From Sulfurospirillum deleyianum DSM 6946 (lineage in GTDB: Bacteria > Campylobacterota > Campylobacteria > Campylobacterales > Sulfurospirillaceae): a DNA stretch of 64,000 bases. Positions 17,911 to 26,183 of this stretch are shown piece after piece. Below the pieces are notes generated by a model. The model searched no databases. It was not told the origin of the DNA and saw only the letters and a list, made by a program, of their open reading frames with translations. Location of the stretch: assembly GCF_000024885.1 (NCBI RefSeq), contig NC_013512.1, positions 62,001 to 126,000 of the forward strand, given 5' to 3'. The stretch's first letter is position 1. Each line of letters opens with the position of its first letter. A program made the position numbers and the translations under genes.

Positions 17911-19728
17911 ATGATGAATGATGTTATTGCCTATAAAGAAGGCAGCACTCTCATTGATACACAAACTGCATTAGCTTCCTCTAAGACTTACGAAGACAAA
18001 ATTTTATTCAACAATTCAAAAGATGCCCTTGAAGTGATTCGCCATTCATGCGCACATTTGATGGCTCAGGCCATTAAGGCATTGTATAAAGATGCACAAT
18101 TTTTTGTTGGACCTGTTATTGAGGATGGTTTTTACTACGATTTTCGTGTCAATGAAAAGATTGGTGATGCTGATCTTAAAGAGATTGAGAAAAAAATGGC
18201 AGAACTTGCCAATGCTAAACTTCCTATTGAAAAAATCTACACAACCAAAGCAGAAGCTCTGAAACACTTTGCACATGATGATTTAAAACAAGAAGTTATG
18301 TTACGCATTCCTGATGGTGAAGTTTCGATTTACAAACAGGGTGATTTTGAAGATTTATGTCGTGGACCGCACGTCCCCAATACTAAATATTTACGATTTT
18401 TTAAATTAATTAAGGTTGCCGGTGCCTATCTAGGTGGCGATGAAAAACGTGAAATGCTGACACGTATTTATGGGATAGCATTTGCGGACAAAGAGAGCCT
18501 TAAAGATTATGTGACCATGATTGAAGAGGCGAAAAAAAGAGATCATCGAAAAATTGGTAACGAATTAAAACTTTTTACGTTTGATGATGAAGTAGGCGCA
18601 GGACTCCCTATTTGGTTGCCACAAGGTGGAAAATTACGTGCTAAACTTGAAAAGTTACTGTTTACAGCGCATCGAAAACGTGGTTATCAACCTGTTCGTG
18701 GTCCCGAAATTTTAAAATCAGACGCATGGAAAATAAGCGGTCACTATCAAAATTACGGTGAAAATATGTATTTTACAGTGATTGATGAGGCTGAATACGG
18801 TATCAAGCCGATGAACTGCTTAGGGCATATCAAAGTGTTTCAAAGTGAAGTAAGAAGTTATCGAGATTTACCACTGAAATTTTTTGAATACGGCGTGGTG
18901 CATCGTCATGAAAAAAGTGGTGTATTGCATGGACTTTTTAGGGTACGTGAATTTACACAAGATGATGCACATATTTTTTGTACACCCGATCAAATTAAAG
19001 AGAATGTTTTAGAAATTTTGAGTTTTGTCGATTCTATCATGAAGACTTTTGGATTTCATTACGAGATGGAAATTTCAACTCGTCCTGAAAAATCAATTGG
19101 GGATGAGCGTTATTGGGAAGCTGCAACACAAGGTCTTAAAAATGCGTTGGATGAAAATGGCATTACTTATGGTATTGATGAAGGTGGCGGAGCATTTTAT
19201 GGTCCAAAAATTGACATTAAGATTACGGATGCATTAAAGCGTAAATGGCAGTGTGGAACCATTCAAGTTGATTTCAATCTTCCAGAGCGTTTTGATATTA
19301 GTTATGTCGATGCCAATAATGAACATGCACGACCGGTTATGTTACACCGTGCAATTTTAGGTTCTTTTGAGCGATTTATTGGTATTTTAATTGAGCATAC
19401 ATCAGGGGAATTTCCATTTTTCCTTGCGCCAACACAAGTGGTGATTGTCCCTATTTCAGATGCGCATTTAGAGTATGCAAAATCAGTCGCAAATGCTCTT
19501 ATGGCTGAAGAGATTGATGTTGAAGTTTCTTCTAAAAATGAGAGTCTCAATAAACGTATTCGTAATGCAGAAACCATGCGTGTTCCAATGATATTAGTTA
19601 TTGGTGATGCAGAAGTTGAAAATCAAAGTGTTGCTGTACGTGACAGAAGAGAAAGAACACAGTATAATTTGAGTAAAGTTGAATTAATTAAAACCCTAAA
19701 GGAGAAACTTAGTGAGGTACACTTTTGA
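17911..19728 (+). CDS. thrS: Threonyl-tRNA synthetase
   Basis: A 605-residue class II synthetase that charges tRNA-Thr. The editing domain (about 45-220) carries [10 protein letters not shown] and the zinc-like CRGPHVPNT. The catalytic core has MNCLGH (zinc Cys; Leu where Pro is usual), [26 protein letters not shown], and [13 protein letters not shown]. The anticodon-binding domain ends the protein. The N-terminus has only ~45 residues before the editing domain, so the TGS domain is shortened. An in-frame GTG at 17881 exists, but the ATG at 17911 has AAAGGA 6 nt upstream. It heads thrS-infC-rpmI-rplT. Confidence 0.95.
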   Translation: MMNDVIAYKEGSTLIDTQTALASSKTYEDKILFNNSKDALEVIRHSCAHLMAQAIKALYKDAQFFVGPVIEDGFYYDFRVNEKIGDADLKEIEKKMAELANAKLPIEKIYTTKAEALKHFAHDDLKQEVMLRIPDGEVSIYKQGDFEDLCRGPHVPNTKYLRFFKLIKVAGAYLGGDEKREMLTRIYGIAFADKESLKDYVTMIEEAKKRDHRKIGNELKLFTFDDEVGAGLPIWLPQGGKLRAKLEKLLFTAHRKRGYQPVRGPEILKSDAWKISGHYQNYGENMYFTVIDEAEYGIKPMNCLGHIKVFQSEVRSYRDLPLKFFEYGVVHRHEKSGVLHGLFRVREFTQDDAHIFCTPDQIKENVLEILSFVDSIMKTFGFHYEMEISTRPEKSIGDERYWEAATQGLKNALDENGITYGIDEGGGAFYGPKIDIKITDALKRKWQCGTIQVDFNLPERFDISYVDANNEHARPVMLHRAILGSFERFIGILIEHTSGEFPFFLAPTQVVIVPISDAHLEYAKSVANALMAEEIDVEVSSKNESLNKRIRNAETMRVPMILVIGDAEVENQSVAVRDRRERTQYNLSKVELIKTLKEKLSEVHF

Positions 19729-20240
19729 GTAAAGACAAAGAAGTCATACTGAACGAAGAGATCAGAGCAGCAGAAGTAAGGTGTATTGGTGATGATGGCA
19801 CACAGTATGGTATTATCACTCGAAATGAGGCTCTTGCAAAGGCTGATGAGCTTGGTTTAGATTTGGTGCTTATTGCACCTGATGCAAAACCTCCTGTATG
19901 TAAGATTATGAACTACGGTAAGTTCAAATATCAACAAGAGAAAAAGCTTAAAGAGGCACGCAAAAATCAGAAGATTATTGAAGTCAAAGAGATTAAACTC
20001 TCTGTTAAAATTGCGTCAAACGACATTAATTATAAAATAAAACATGCTCGTGAATTCCTTGAAGAAGGAAAGCATGTTCGTTTTAGAGTCTTTTTACGTG
20101 GTAGAGAAATGGCTAATCCAGAAGCTGGAGAGCAAGTTTTAGAGAGTTTATGGCCAATGCTTGAAGATATTGCTGAGCGTGAGAAAACACCAAAGCTCGA
20201 AGGTCGATACATCAATATGCTGGTTACTCCTAAAAAGTAA
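19725..20240 (+). CDS. infC: Translation initiation factor IF-3
   Basis: A 171-residue two-domain factor that keeps ribosomal subunits apart and proofreads initiator tRNA and start codon. N-domain: [17 protein letters not shown] and [21 protein letters not shown]-domain: [20 protein letters not shown] and [10 protein letters not shown]. Translation starts at a TTG inside the thrS stop (TTTTGA), with no ATG near the conserved N-terminus. Rare start codons are a known autoregulatory device in infC genes (AUU in E. coli), so the TTG may serve the same purpose; that is inference. Confidence 0.93.
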   Translation: MSKDKEVILNEEIRAAEVRCIGDDGTQYGIITRNEALAKADELGLDLVLIAPDAKPPVCKIMNYGKFKYQQEKKLKEARKNQKIIEVKEIKLSVKIASNDINYKIKHAREFLEEGKHVRFRVFLRGREMANPEAGEQVLESLWPMLEDIAEREKTPKLEGRYINMLVTPKK

Positions 20241-20269
20241 ATTAAGCGCACTTAAAATTCTTTCTTTTT

Positions 20270-20326
20270 AATCCCCTCTAAGGAAAATTAAGCTATTATA
20301 GCCGTTTTCTAACGCTAGAGGGGATT
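20270..20326 (+). promoter_or_regulatory. 11-bp inverted repeat around a -10 box upstream of rpmI
   Basis: AATCCCCTCTA (20270-20280) is the exact reverse complement of TAGAGGGGATT (20316-20326). The 35-nt interval contains TATTAT (20294-20299), a plausible promoter for rpmI-rplT. In transcripts read through from infC the arms would form a long-loop hairpin. Control of rpmI-rplT by L20 binding to leader RNA is known in other bacteria; whether this structure is the target is inference. Confidence 0.45.
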
Positions 20327-20361
20327 CCCTTTAGATTTTAGAATAAATACAAGGAGTAAGC

Positions 20362-20556
20362 ATGCCGAAAATGAAAACGGTACGCGGCGCAGCTAAGCGT
20401 TTTAGAACGAGTAAAAATAAGATTAAAAGAGGCGCAGCCTTTAGAAGTCATATTCTTACTAAAAAACCAACGAAAAGAATGCGTGGTTTGAAAGTCGCTA
20501 AAACGGTTGATGCACGCGATGAGAAGTCCGTTAAATTAATGCTTTGTAAAGCGTAA
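20362..20556 (+). CDS. rpmI: 50S ribosomal protein L35
   Basis: A 64-residue very basic protein starting [19 protein letters not shown], typical of L35, with an AAGGAG ribosome site. It sits in the universal infC-rpmI-rplT order, 121 nt after infC. Confidence 0.96.
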   Translation: MPKMKTVRGAAKRFRTSKNKIKRGAAFRSHILTKKPTKRMRGLKVAKTVDARDEKSVKLMLCKA

Positions 20557-20669
20557 TTTAAAAAGAGTTTTTGACAAGAGTCATTCACCCTACATGTAAT
20601 GTTCCCCTCCTTTGAGGGCAAGTTCCCTAGTGGGACACCGACATTGATTTATTTGGTCAAGGAGACACC
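20557..20669 (+). promoter_or_regulatory. Structured rpmI-rplT intercistronic region
   Basis: This 113-nt gap is unusually long for rpmI-rplT. It contains CCCTC-CTTT-GAGGG, then GTTCCC followed by GGGAC as a second short hairpin, and TTGAC near the start matched by GTCAA just before the rplT ribosome site (AAGGAGA). A TACATGTAA copy (20590-20599) is also present. It could be an autoregulatory RNA for L20, but I cannot fold it reliably here. Confidence 0.4.
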
Positions 20670-21023
20670 ATGGCAAGAGTAAAAACAGGTATCGTCAGAA
20701 GAAGACGTCACAAGAAAATTTTAAAGATGGCTAGAGGCTTCTTTAGTGGAAGAAGAAAACACTTTAGAAAAGCAAAAGAGCAATTAGAGAGAAGTTTAGT
20801 TTACGCATTCCGTGATAGAAGACAAAAGAAAAGAGATTTTAGAAGACTTTGGATCACACGTATCAATGCAGCATGTAGACTTAACGACATTAGTTACTCA
20901 CGCTTCATCAATGCTCTAAACAAAGCAAATATTGATTTAGATAGAAAAATTCTTGCAGATATGGCGATGAATGACCCTGAAGCGTTTGCAACCGTTGTAA
21001 AGCAAGCAAAAGCAGCGTTATAA
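20670..21023 (+). CDS. rplT: 50S ribosomal protein L20
   Basis: A 117-residue rRNA-binding protein needed early in 50S assembly and a known translational repressor of its operon in other bacteria. It starts [20 protein letters not shown] and has [26 protein letters not shown] precedes the ATG. An intrinsic terminator follows directly. Confidence 0.96.
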   Translation: MARVKTGIVRRRRHKKILKMARGFFSGRRKHFRKAKEQLERSLVYAFRDRRQKKRDFRRLWITRINAACRLNDISYSRFINALNKANIDLDRKILADMAMNDPEAFATVVKQAKAAL

Positions 21024-21040
21024 TTCAGTTAATGCTATAA

Positions 21041-21077
21041 GGTGATGGTTTATAAAACCATCACCCTCTTCCCTTTT
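21041..21077 (+). terminator. Intrinsic terminator after rplT
   Basis: GGTGATGGTTT and AAACCATCACC form a perfect 11-bp stem with a 3-nt loop, followed by CTCTTCCCTTTTT. It ends the thrS-infC-rpmI-rplT unit and lies just before the convergent ccoG stop. Confidence 0.85.
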
Positions 21078-22435
21078 TAAGGCTTTACTTCACTCTTCTT
21101 TGGATAGATAAAGATTGTTTTTCTTTCTACCCAAATCTTCTCTTTTTCATCTACCGCAAACGCTTTAATGTTCACAGGTAAATTTTTAGTTTCATCACTG
21201 AGTTCATCAGAAGATGAAGAGAGAATGACAATTTTATTGACTTTTTGTCCTGCCTTTAGTACAAATGGTTCTGTTGGTTTTTCAATTTTAAGCTCTGAAT
21301 TTGAGAGTTCAAAATAGTAAGAGTGATCTTTGGCATCTGTATTTTGAAATAAAAATGTGTAAACATTTTCTATACGTTTACTATCATCAGCAATTTTATA
21401 CAGTTGGCTTGTTCGATTGATATTAAGTAACATATACTCTTTTTGACTTCCCATGACGAAGAGCCCAACCAGTACTAAACTTAGCGCAACCATATATGCA
21501 AGAGTTCGGAAACGAAGGTAATTTGTTTTTTTATCTTTTTCAATTGCCATAGAACTTGTCCACGTAATTAAAGAAGGTTTTCCTAATTTTGCCATAACGG
21601 ATGTACAGGCATCTGCACATTCAAGACAGTTAATACACTCTAGTTGCATACCTTTTCTGATATCTATATGGGTAGGGCATACTCTCACACATGCCTCACA
21701 GCCAGTACAATCATCTGTTACTAAAGGAGGTTTGCTTCCTAGCTTAATGCCTTGTGGATTGTAAATTTGACCACCACGTTTTTCATTGTAAATAGTTTGA
21801 AGTGTATGTTCGTCAAAAAGAGCAGACTGAATACGTGAATAAGGGCATATGTAGACACAGAAATTTTCTTTAAGCGCTACAACATCATAAACTAAAAAGG
21901 CTGTAATTCCAAGAAGAAACCCGTACATGATCGTATGTTCAAGAGGATTGGTTAAGTACTGAAAAAAGTCTTCTGGTGGGATAAAGTACCACAAGAAGTT
22001 TGACGCAGCAAGGCTCGCAAGCATCGTCCACAGTAAAATAGCAAGGATACGTTTTAGAAGATACCCTTCTTGAGGCTCTTTTTGTTTGTTTTGAATACTT
22101 TTTCGAATCCCTAAAAGTTTAGTTTGGATAAAATCACGAAAAATCACTCTAAAAATGGTTTGAGGACACGACCATCCGCACCAGACACGACCCCCTAGGG
22201 TTGTGACAAAAAAGATGGTAAGAAAAAAAAGCATTAGAACAAAAGGCATCAAATAGAGTTCTTGCATATCAAAGGTGGTAAAAAGAAGATGTAACTGCTT
22301 TTTATCAAAACTTAAGAGAAAAAAGTGATTTCCATCTAGTGTGATAAATGGCAAAACTAAGGCTACGGCTGTAATCAAAGCAAAAACAATATAACGTTTT
22401 TGTCTATAAAAAACAGACAGGTTTGTTTGACTCAT
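21077..22435 (-). CDS. ccoG: Cytochrome c oxidase accessory protein CcoG (RdxA/FixG)
   Basis: A 452-residue inner-membrane ferredoxin-type protein needed for maturation of cbb3 oxidase, with a role in copper handling reported in the family. Membrane segments lie at about 20-40, 65-90, 135-160, 170-195 and 310-330. GGRVWCGWSCPQT lies between them. Two [4Fe-4S] motifs are in CTGCEACVRVCP and CINCLECADAC. A C-terminal Ig-like domain follows. The ATG at 22435 (MSQTNLSVF) has AAAGGA upstream. The frame extends further back, but that part overlaps the upstream regulator gene. Confidence 0.94.
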   Translation of the reverse strand: MSQTNLSVFYRQKRYIVFALITAVALVLPFITLDGNHFFLLSFDKKQLHLLFTTFDMQELYLMPFVLMLFFLTIFFVTTLGGRVWCGWSCPQTIFRVIFRDFIQTKLLGIRKSIQNKQKEPQEGYLLKRILAILLWTMLASLAASNFLWYFIPPEDFFQYLTNPLEHTIMYGFLLGITAFLVYDVVALKENFCVYICPYSRIQSALFDEHTLQTIYNEKRGGQIYNPQGIKLGSKPPLVTDDCTGCEACVRVCPTHIDIRKGMQLECINCLECADACTSVMAKLGKPSLITWTSSMAIEKDKKTNYLRFRTLAYMVALSLVLVGLFVMGSQKEYMLLNINRTSQLYKIADDSKRIENVYTFLFQNTDAKDHSYYFELSNSELKIEKPTEPFVLKAGQKVNKIVILSSSSDELSDETKNLPVNIKAFAVDEKEKIWVERKTIFIYPKKSEVKP

Positions 22436-22445
22436 AGGAATTCCT

Positions 22446-23114
22446 TTATTCGGATAATATGTGACTAAGAGAACACTCTTTCTGATGTGTATGTTTAGGC
22501 ATGAAAGGTTTTTCATCTTTAGATTTAAAGAGGGCAACTTTTGCTTTGACAAGTTCTTTTAGACCTCTTGAATTCACGTAATCTTTTAGAGATGTACGAC
22601 TTACATGTAAAGATTCAGCGATTTTTGTAATAGGTTCTTTGGCTTCAAGACGTTCAATAATCAGTGAACGATGAATATCAAATTTTGATTTTGAGATACG
22701 ACCTTTTGGACGCCCATTTTTTTTCTTTTTGTTGTCATGTTGTTGGGCTGTTTGGTACTTTAAGAAAAGCTCTAGCAGGGCAACGGGTTCACTTTTTGAA
22801 TGAAGACACTCATTAATGTCTGCAATGTGAACAAAAATAGAGCGTTTGAGAAGGCATTCAAAAATTTTAATCAGCTCTTCGATGGTGTTGGAGAGGGTGT
22901 GGAGATCAAAGATAATCAAATGATCTTCTTCATTTAAAGAGCGTAAAAAGGCTCTAAACTCTTTTCTCTCTTCTAAAGTAGCATCACATGTAGAATTTTC
23001 AATTTCTGTAGAATCAAGGGTGATTCCATGATGATGTGTGTATTTTAGAATTTGTTTTTGTTGCGTTGTCACAGATGTGATACGATTTTGGTTTTTTAAA
23101 AGCGCAATATACAT
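22446..23114 (-). CDS. Degenerate serine-recombinase-like protein with C-terminal HTH (putative regulator)
   Basis: A 222-residue protein. Residues 1-125 follow the resolvase N-terminal fold: MYIALLKNQNRI where active enzymes have a Tyr-Ala-Arg-Val-Ser start, and DHLIIFDLHTLSNTIEEL where they have a Leu-Asp-Arg-Leu-Gly-Arg-Ser motif. The catalytic Ser and the conserved Arg/Asp residues are therefore missing. A NGRPKGRISKSKFD linker leads to a helix-turn-helix (about 155-185, ITKIAESLHVSRTSLKDY). It probably binds DNA but cannot recombine it. It ends 11 nt before ccoG, so control of ccoG or self-regulation is likely. A TTACATGTAA copy at 22601-22610 encodes the LHV of the HTH itself. Confidence 0.72.
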   Translation of the reverse strand: MYIALLKNQNRITSVTTQQKQILKYTHHHGITLDSTEIENSTCDATLEERKEFRAFLRSLNEEDHLIIFDLHTLSNTIEELIKIFECLLKRSIFVHIADINECLHSKSEPVALLELFLKYQTAQQHDNKKKKNGRPKGRISKSKFDIHRSLIIERLEAKEPITKIAESLHVSRTSLKDYVNSRGLKELVKAKVALFKSKDEKPFMPKHTHQKECSLSHILSE

Positions 23115-23156
23115 AAAATTGTCACCTTTTTGTCATTTTAGATGTAAGTATACAGA

Positions 23157-23177
23157 TATTGACGTATGAAGTCAATA
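23157..23177. promoter_or_regulatory. Inverted repeat upstream of the recombinase-like regulator
   Basis: TATTGAC and GTCAATA are exact inverted arms 7 nt apart, 43 nt before the regulator ATG and in the same gap as the rpsU promoter. Nearby are further TGTCA/GTCAA half-sites (TTGTCACC and TTTTGTCATT on one side, ATCGTCAAAAAGG on the other). It is a candidate operator for the neighbouring HTH protein. Confidence 0.4.
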
Positions 23178-23314
23178 GAATTTTTATTTTTATCGTCAAA
23201 AAGGCATACTATAAAAAGGAAATCAAAGTATGTAAATGTTCCTATTAAGGTTACATGTAAATAGTTTTAGATACAATGCAACCCTAAATTCATCAGAAAG
23301 GTGGTGGATAGAGT

Positions 23315-23527
23315 ATGCCAGGAATTAAATTACATCCTAACGAATCGTTTGACGAAGCGTATAGAAAGTTTAAAAAACAAGTGGATCGTAACCTAGTTGT
23401 AACGGAAGTGCGTGCGAGACGTTTCTATGAAACAGCAACAGAAAAACGCAAAAAAGATAAAATTAGTGCACGTAAAAAACAGTTGAAAAAACTTTATATG
23501 CTTCGCCGTTACGAGTCAAGACTCTAA
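23315..23527 (+). CDS. rpsU: 30S ribosomal protein S21
   Basis: A 70-residue basic protein of the small subunit ([20 protein letters not shown], then [13 protein letters not shown]). AGAAAGGTGG precedes the ATG. A -10-like TACAAT (23272-23277) lies about 40 nt upstream, with a TTACATGTAA copy (23251-23260) where the promoter's upstream part would be. It is divergent from the ccoG regulator and followed by a strong terminator. The ccoG/rpsU neighbourhood matches Campylobacter. Confidence 0.94.
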   Translation: MPGIKLHPNESFDEAYRKFKKQVDRNLVVTEVRARRFYETATEKRKKDKISARKKQLKKLYMLRRYESRL

Positions 23528-23534
23528 CACACAC

Positions 23535-23570
23535 AGCCAAGAAGTTAGCTTCTTGGCTTCTTTGTTTTCC
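23535..23570 (+). terminator. Intrinsic terminator after rpsU
   Basis: AGCCAAGAAG-TTAG-CTTCTTGGCT forms a perfect 10-bp stem and tetraloop, followed by TCTTTGTTTT. Confidence 0.9.
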
Positions 23571-23650
23571 CTTCTCCTAAAAATAAACTAATCAAAGCTA
23601 TGATAACATTAACTACAAATAGATCTTTTTGTTAGCGCAAAGGTTATACA

Positions 23651-24367
23651 ATGGACAAAAAACTAACGGTTATGGAAGCAGCAAAACTTTTAGGTGTTAG
23701 TAAAGAGGCAATTTACAATCGTTTAAGACGAGGAACGCTTCAGAGTGTTGTTGAAAATGGCACGAAGTACATTGTGCTTAGCAAGGGCGGAATGAAAGAG
23801 AATTCTTCTGTACGTAAAGCAGATATGAGTGCAGATTACAGTGCGTATGTCGAATTGTTAAAAACACAACTTGATGAGATGAAGCAAAAAAATCAAAAAT
23901 TAGAAGAAGATAAAGAACGCCTCATTGCGGATAAAGAACGCATGTTAATTGAGTCAAAAGAAAAAATTGAGATGATTTATAAAGAACGAGATGAACAGCT
24001 CAAAGCAATACTAACATTAGCCAACCGTCAAATAACACACACTAACACAGAAGTTCATGTTCCTGAAAGTACTCATATGGAATCTGTTAATACGTCTATT
24101 GTAACACCGCCAATGGAAAGTTTCGAAGAAGCTGATGTCGTAGAGGAGGAGGGGCAAAAAGAGGTTGAATCTCTTTTTGAAGTTTACAGTGATTGGCGAG
24201 ATTTACGAAGTTATTTAAAAGAGAAAGGTTTTTCTAAAAAGGAGAAACATCATATCAATGATGCCGTGAGTAAACGCGTGGGTCATTTTGATAGTGTTAT
24301 GGATAGAGATGGAAAATTATTTATTAAAAAAGGCAAAAAACTCAAAGAGATATTAGGAGAGTCATAA
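23651..24367 (+). CDS. HTH (excisionase/MerR-like) protein with coiled coil
   Basis: A 238-residue protein not recognised beyond its architecture. Residues 5-45 are an excisionase/MerR-type winged helix (LTVMEAAKLLGVSKEAIYNRLRRG). Residues 65-120 form a Lys/Glu-rich coiled coil. An acidic linker follows, and a basic C-terminal module (about 180-238: WRDLRSYLKEKGFSKKEKHHI, ending KKGKKLKEIL) may be a second nucleic-acid-binding part. The UPF0323 lipoprotein gene starts 2 nt after the stop, so it heads a five- or six-gene operon. It probably binds DNA as a dimer. Confidence 0.6.
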   Translation: MDKKLTVMEAAKLLGVSKEAIYNRLRRGTLQSVVENGTKYIVLSKGGMKENSSVRKADMSADYSAYVELLKTQLDEMKQKNQKLEEDKERLIADKERMLIESKEKIEMIYKERDEQLKAILTLANRQITHTNTEVHVPESTHMESVNTSIVTPPMESFEEADVVEEEGQKEVESLFEVYSDWRDLRSYLKEKGFSKKEKHHINDAVSKRVGHFDSVMDRDGKLFIKKGKKLKEILGES

Positions 24368-24368
24368 A

Positions 24369-24992
24369 ATGCAGTATATTCGTAAAATTTCAGATTATAT
24401 GATCGCAGGAGGCATTGGTGTGATGGTGATTGCATCAATGCAAGGGTGTGAACAAAAAGAGGATAAAAATGCTCTAGCAGAAGCTGCACAAACACAAGGT
24501 GCGTTAGTGATTGTAGATGAAATAGCGCCAGGTGAGTATAAAATTGCAGAAGAGTATCCTAGTTCTACAACACGAGTGATTGTACGAAGTAAAGATGGAA
24601 CGGAGCGCATTTTATCACAAACAGAGATTGACGCATTGGTGAAAGAAGAAGCTGTAAAAATCGATAATAACACCTCATCCCTAACGAATCCTAGTCTAAG
24701 TTCTGGACAAATGGGATTAGGGGGTATTTTACTCTCAAGTATTGCTGGGGCAATGATTGGAAGTTGGATTGGTAATAAACTCTTTAATAATCAAAATTAC
24801 CAAAATCAACGTGCTACCAATTATAAAAGTCCTCAAGCGTATAGCAGAAGTACGAGCAGTTTTAACAAACCGATGTCAAGTTCAACCACCAGCAGTGCCA
24901 GTAAAAGCAGTGGTTTTTTTGGTTCAAAATCAGGCACAACAACCTCATCGACCAGTTCAACATCAAAAGCACCTAGCAGTTTTGGAGGATAA
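24369..24992 (+). CDS. UPF0323 family lipoprotein
   Basis: A 207-residue exported protein with a long signal sequence ending MQGC (Cys27, weak lipobox). A small beta-rich region (about 40-95) follows, then a glycine-zipper stretch (LLSSIAGAMIGSWIGNKLF) that may enter a membrane, and a Ser/Thr/Lys-rich low-complexity tail ending SSFGG. It matches the UPF0323 family of epsilonproteobacteria, whose biochemical role is unsettled. It sits immediately before the GspS-like gene, the same neighbour as in Campylobacter. Confidence 0.8.
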   Translation: MQYIRKISDYMIAGGIGVMVIASMQGCEQKEDKNALAEAAQTQGALVIVDEIAPGEYKIAEEYPSSTTRVIVRSKDGTERILSQTEIDALVKEEAVKIDNNTSSLTNPSLSSGQMGLGGILLSSIAGAMIGSWIGNKLFNNQNYQNQRATNYKSPQAYSRSTSSFNKPMSSSTTSSASKSSGFFGSKSGTTTSSTSSTSKAPSSFGG

Positions 24993-24998
24993 ATTTAA

Positions 24999-26180
24999 AT
25001 GGTATCAACAGAAAAAATTAAACCCTTAAGTAAAGACTTTTTAGAGTCGATTGGATTTTATTGGCATACCGATAGCGATGAAACATCGTATGTGGCAGAT
25101 GAATTAGTATTGGTCAGTCATGATGAGGTAGAGGCGTATTATGAAGCCGCCAATGAACTTTACGATATGTTTGCAGAAGCAGGGCAATATGTGATTGATA
25201 ACAATCTTTTTCATGAACTCAACATCCCTTTTAATTTGGTTGAATTGATTAAAAATTCATGGGAAAATGATGTGCATTGGCATTTGTACGGTCGCTTTGA
25301 TTTTGCGGGAGGCGTGGATGGAGCGCCGATTAAACTCATGGAATTTAATGCCGATACACCTACATCACTTTATGAAACAGCGATTATCCAATGGGCGATG
25401 CTTAAAGCTAATGGCATGGATGAAGCCAAACAGTTCAATACCGTTTTTGAAGCGCTCAAAGAGAACTTTAAACGTCTGGTTGTCTTAGAGGGTGATACGG
25501 AAGAGTTTGCCCAGTACTATGAGGGATGGAAAATTTTATTCTCCTCTATTCGTGGAAATATTGAAGATGAAAACACCACCCGTTTGCTTCAAAGTGCCGC
25601 CAATGAAGCGGGTTTTCACACCGATTTTGCCTACGTGGATGAAGTGGGTTTTAACGGCAGTGAGGGCATTTTTAAAGATGATGAGAATTTTGAGTACTGG
25701 TTTAAACTCATTCCATGGGAAAATATTGCGATTGAAGAGGGTGATTTAGCCCTTTTATTGGATGAAATGGTGCAAGAGCAAAAGGCGATTATTCTTAATC
25801 CTGCCTATACGCTTCTTTTTCAAAGCAAAGCGTTTATGAAAATTTTATGGGATCTTTTCCCCAATCATCCGTTACTGCTTGAGACGTCATTTGAACCGCT
25901 TAAAAATCAAAAACAGGTGGAAAAGAGAGCCTTTGGACGAGAAGGGGCTAACACGGTTATTTATGAGCATGATATGTCTGTGATTGAAAAAACAGAGGGC
26001 GAATATGGTAATTTTAAACCCATTTATCAAGCGTATGCAGAGTTGCCAAAAGATGAACAAGGACGAAGCTACCAAGCGGGTGTTTTCTTTGCGTATGAGG
26101 GGTGTGGCTTAGGGTTTAGACGTGGCGGATTGATTATGGAGAATTTTTCAAAATTTGTGGGACACCGCATAAAGGATTAA
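24999..26180 (+). CDS. Glutathionylspermidine synthase-like ATP-grasp protein
   Basis: A 393-residue protein similar to the synthetase half of glutathionylspermidine synthase. Visible are GRFDFAGG, PIKLMEFNADTPTSLYETA (metal/substrate loop), NPAYTLLFQSKAFMKILWD, KRAFGREGANTVIYE and GLGFRRGGLIMENFSKFVGH. The amidase half of bifunctional GspSA is absent. The substrate is unknown; members next to UPF0323 genes may ligate an amine to a carboxylate, possibly modifying an envelope component. It starts 7 nt after the lipoprotein gene. Confidence 0.85.
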   Translation: MVSTEKIKPLSKDFLESIGFYWHTDSDETSYVADELVLVSHDEVEAYYEAANELYDMFAEAGQYVIDNNLFHELNIPFNLVELIKNSWENDVHWHLYGRFDFAGGVDGAPIKLMEFNADTPTSLYETAIIQWAMLKANGMDEAKQFNTVFEALKENFKRLVVLEGDTEEFAQYYEGWKILFSSIRGNIEDENTTRLLQSAANEAGFHTDFAYVDEVGFNGSEGIFKDDENFEYWFKLIPWENIAIEEGDLALLLDEMVQEQKAIILNPAYTLLFQSKAFMKILWDLFPNHPLLLETSFEPLKNQKQVEKRAFGREGANTVIYEHDMSVIEKTEGEYGNFKPIYQAYAELPKDEQGRSYQAGVFFAYEGCGLGFRRGGLIMENFSKFVGHRIKD

Positions 26181-26183
26181 GTG

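Noticed and set aside
22446-23114. Serine recombinase as a sign of a mobile element or invertible segment
   Set aside because: No flanking inverted repeats, direct repeats or transposon genes were found, and the catalytic residues are missing; a regulator is more likely.
23157-23177. FNR/CRP-type site upstream of the ccoG regulator
   Set aside because: The arms TATTGAC/GTCAATA resemble FNR half-sites, but the 7-nt spacer does not fit the TTGAT-N4-ATCAA layout.
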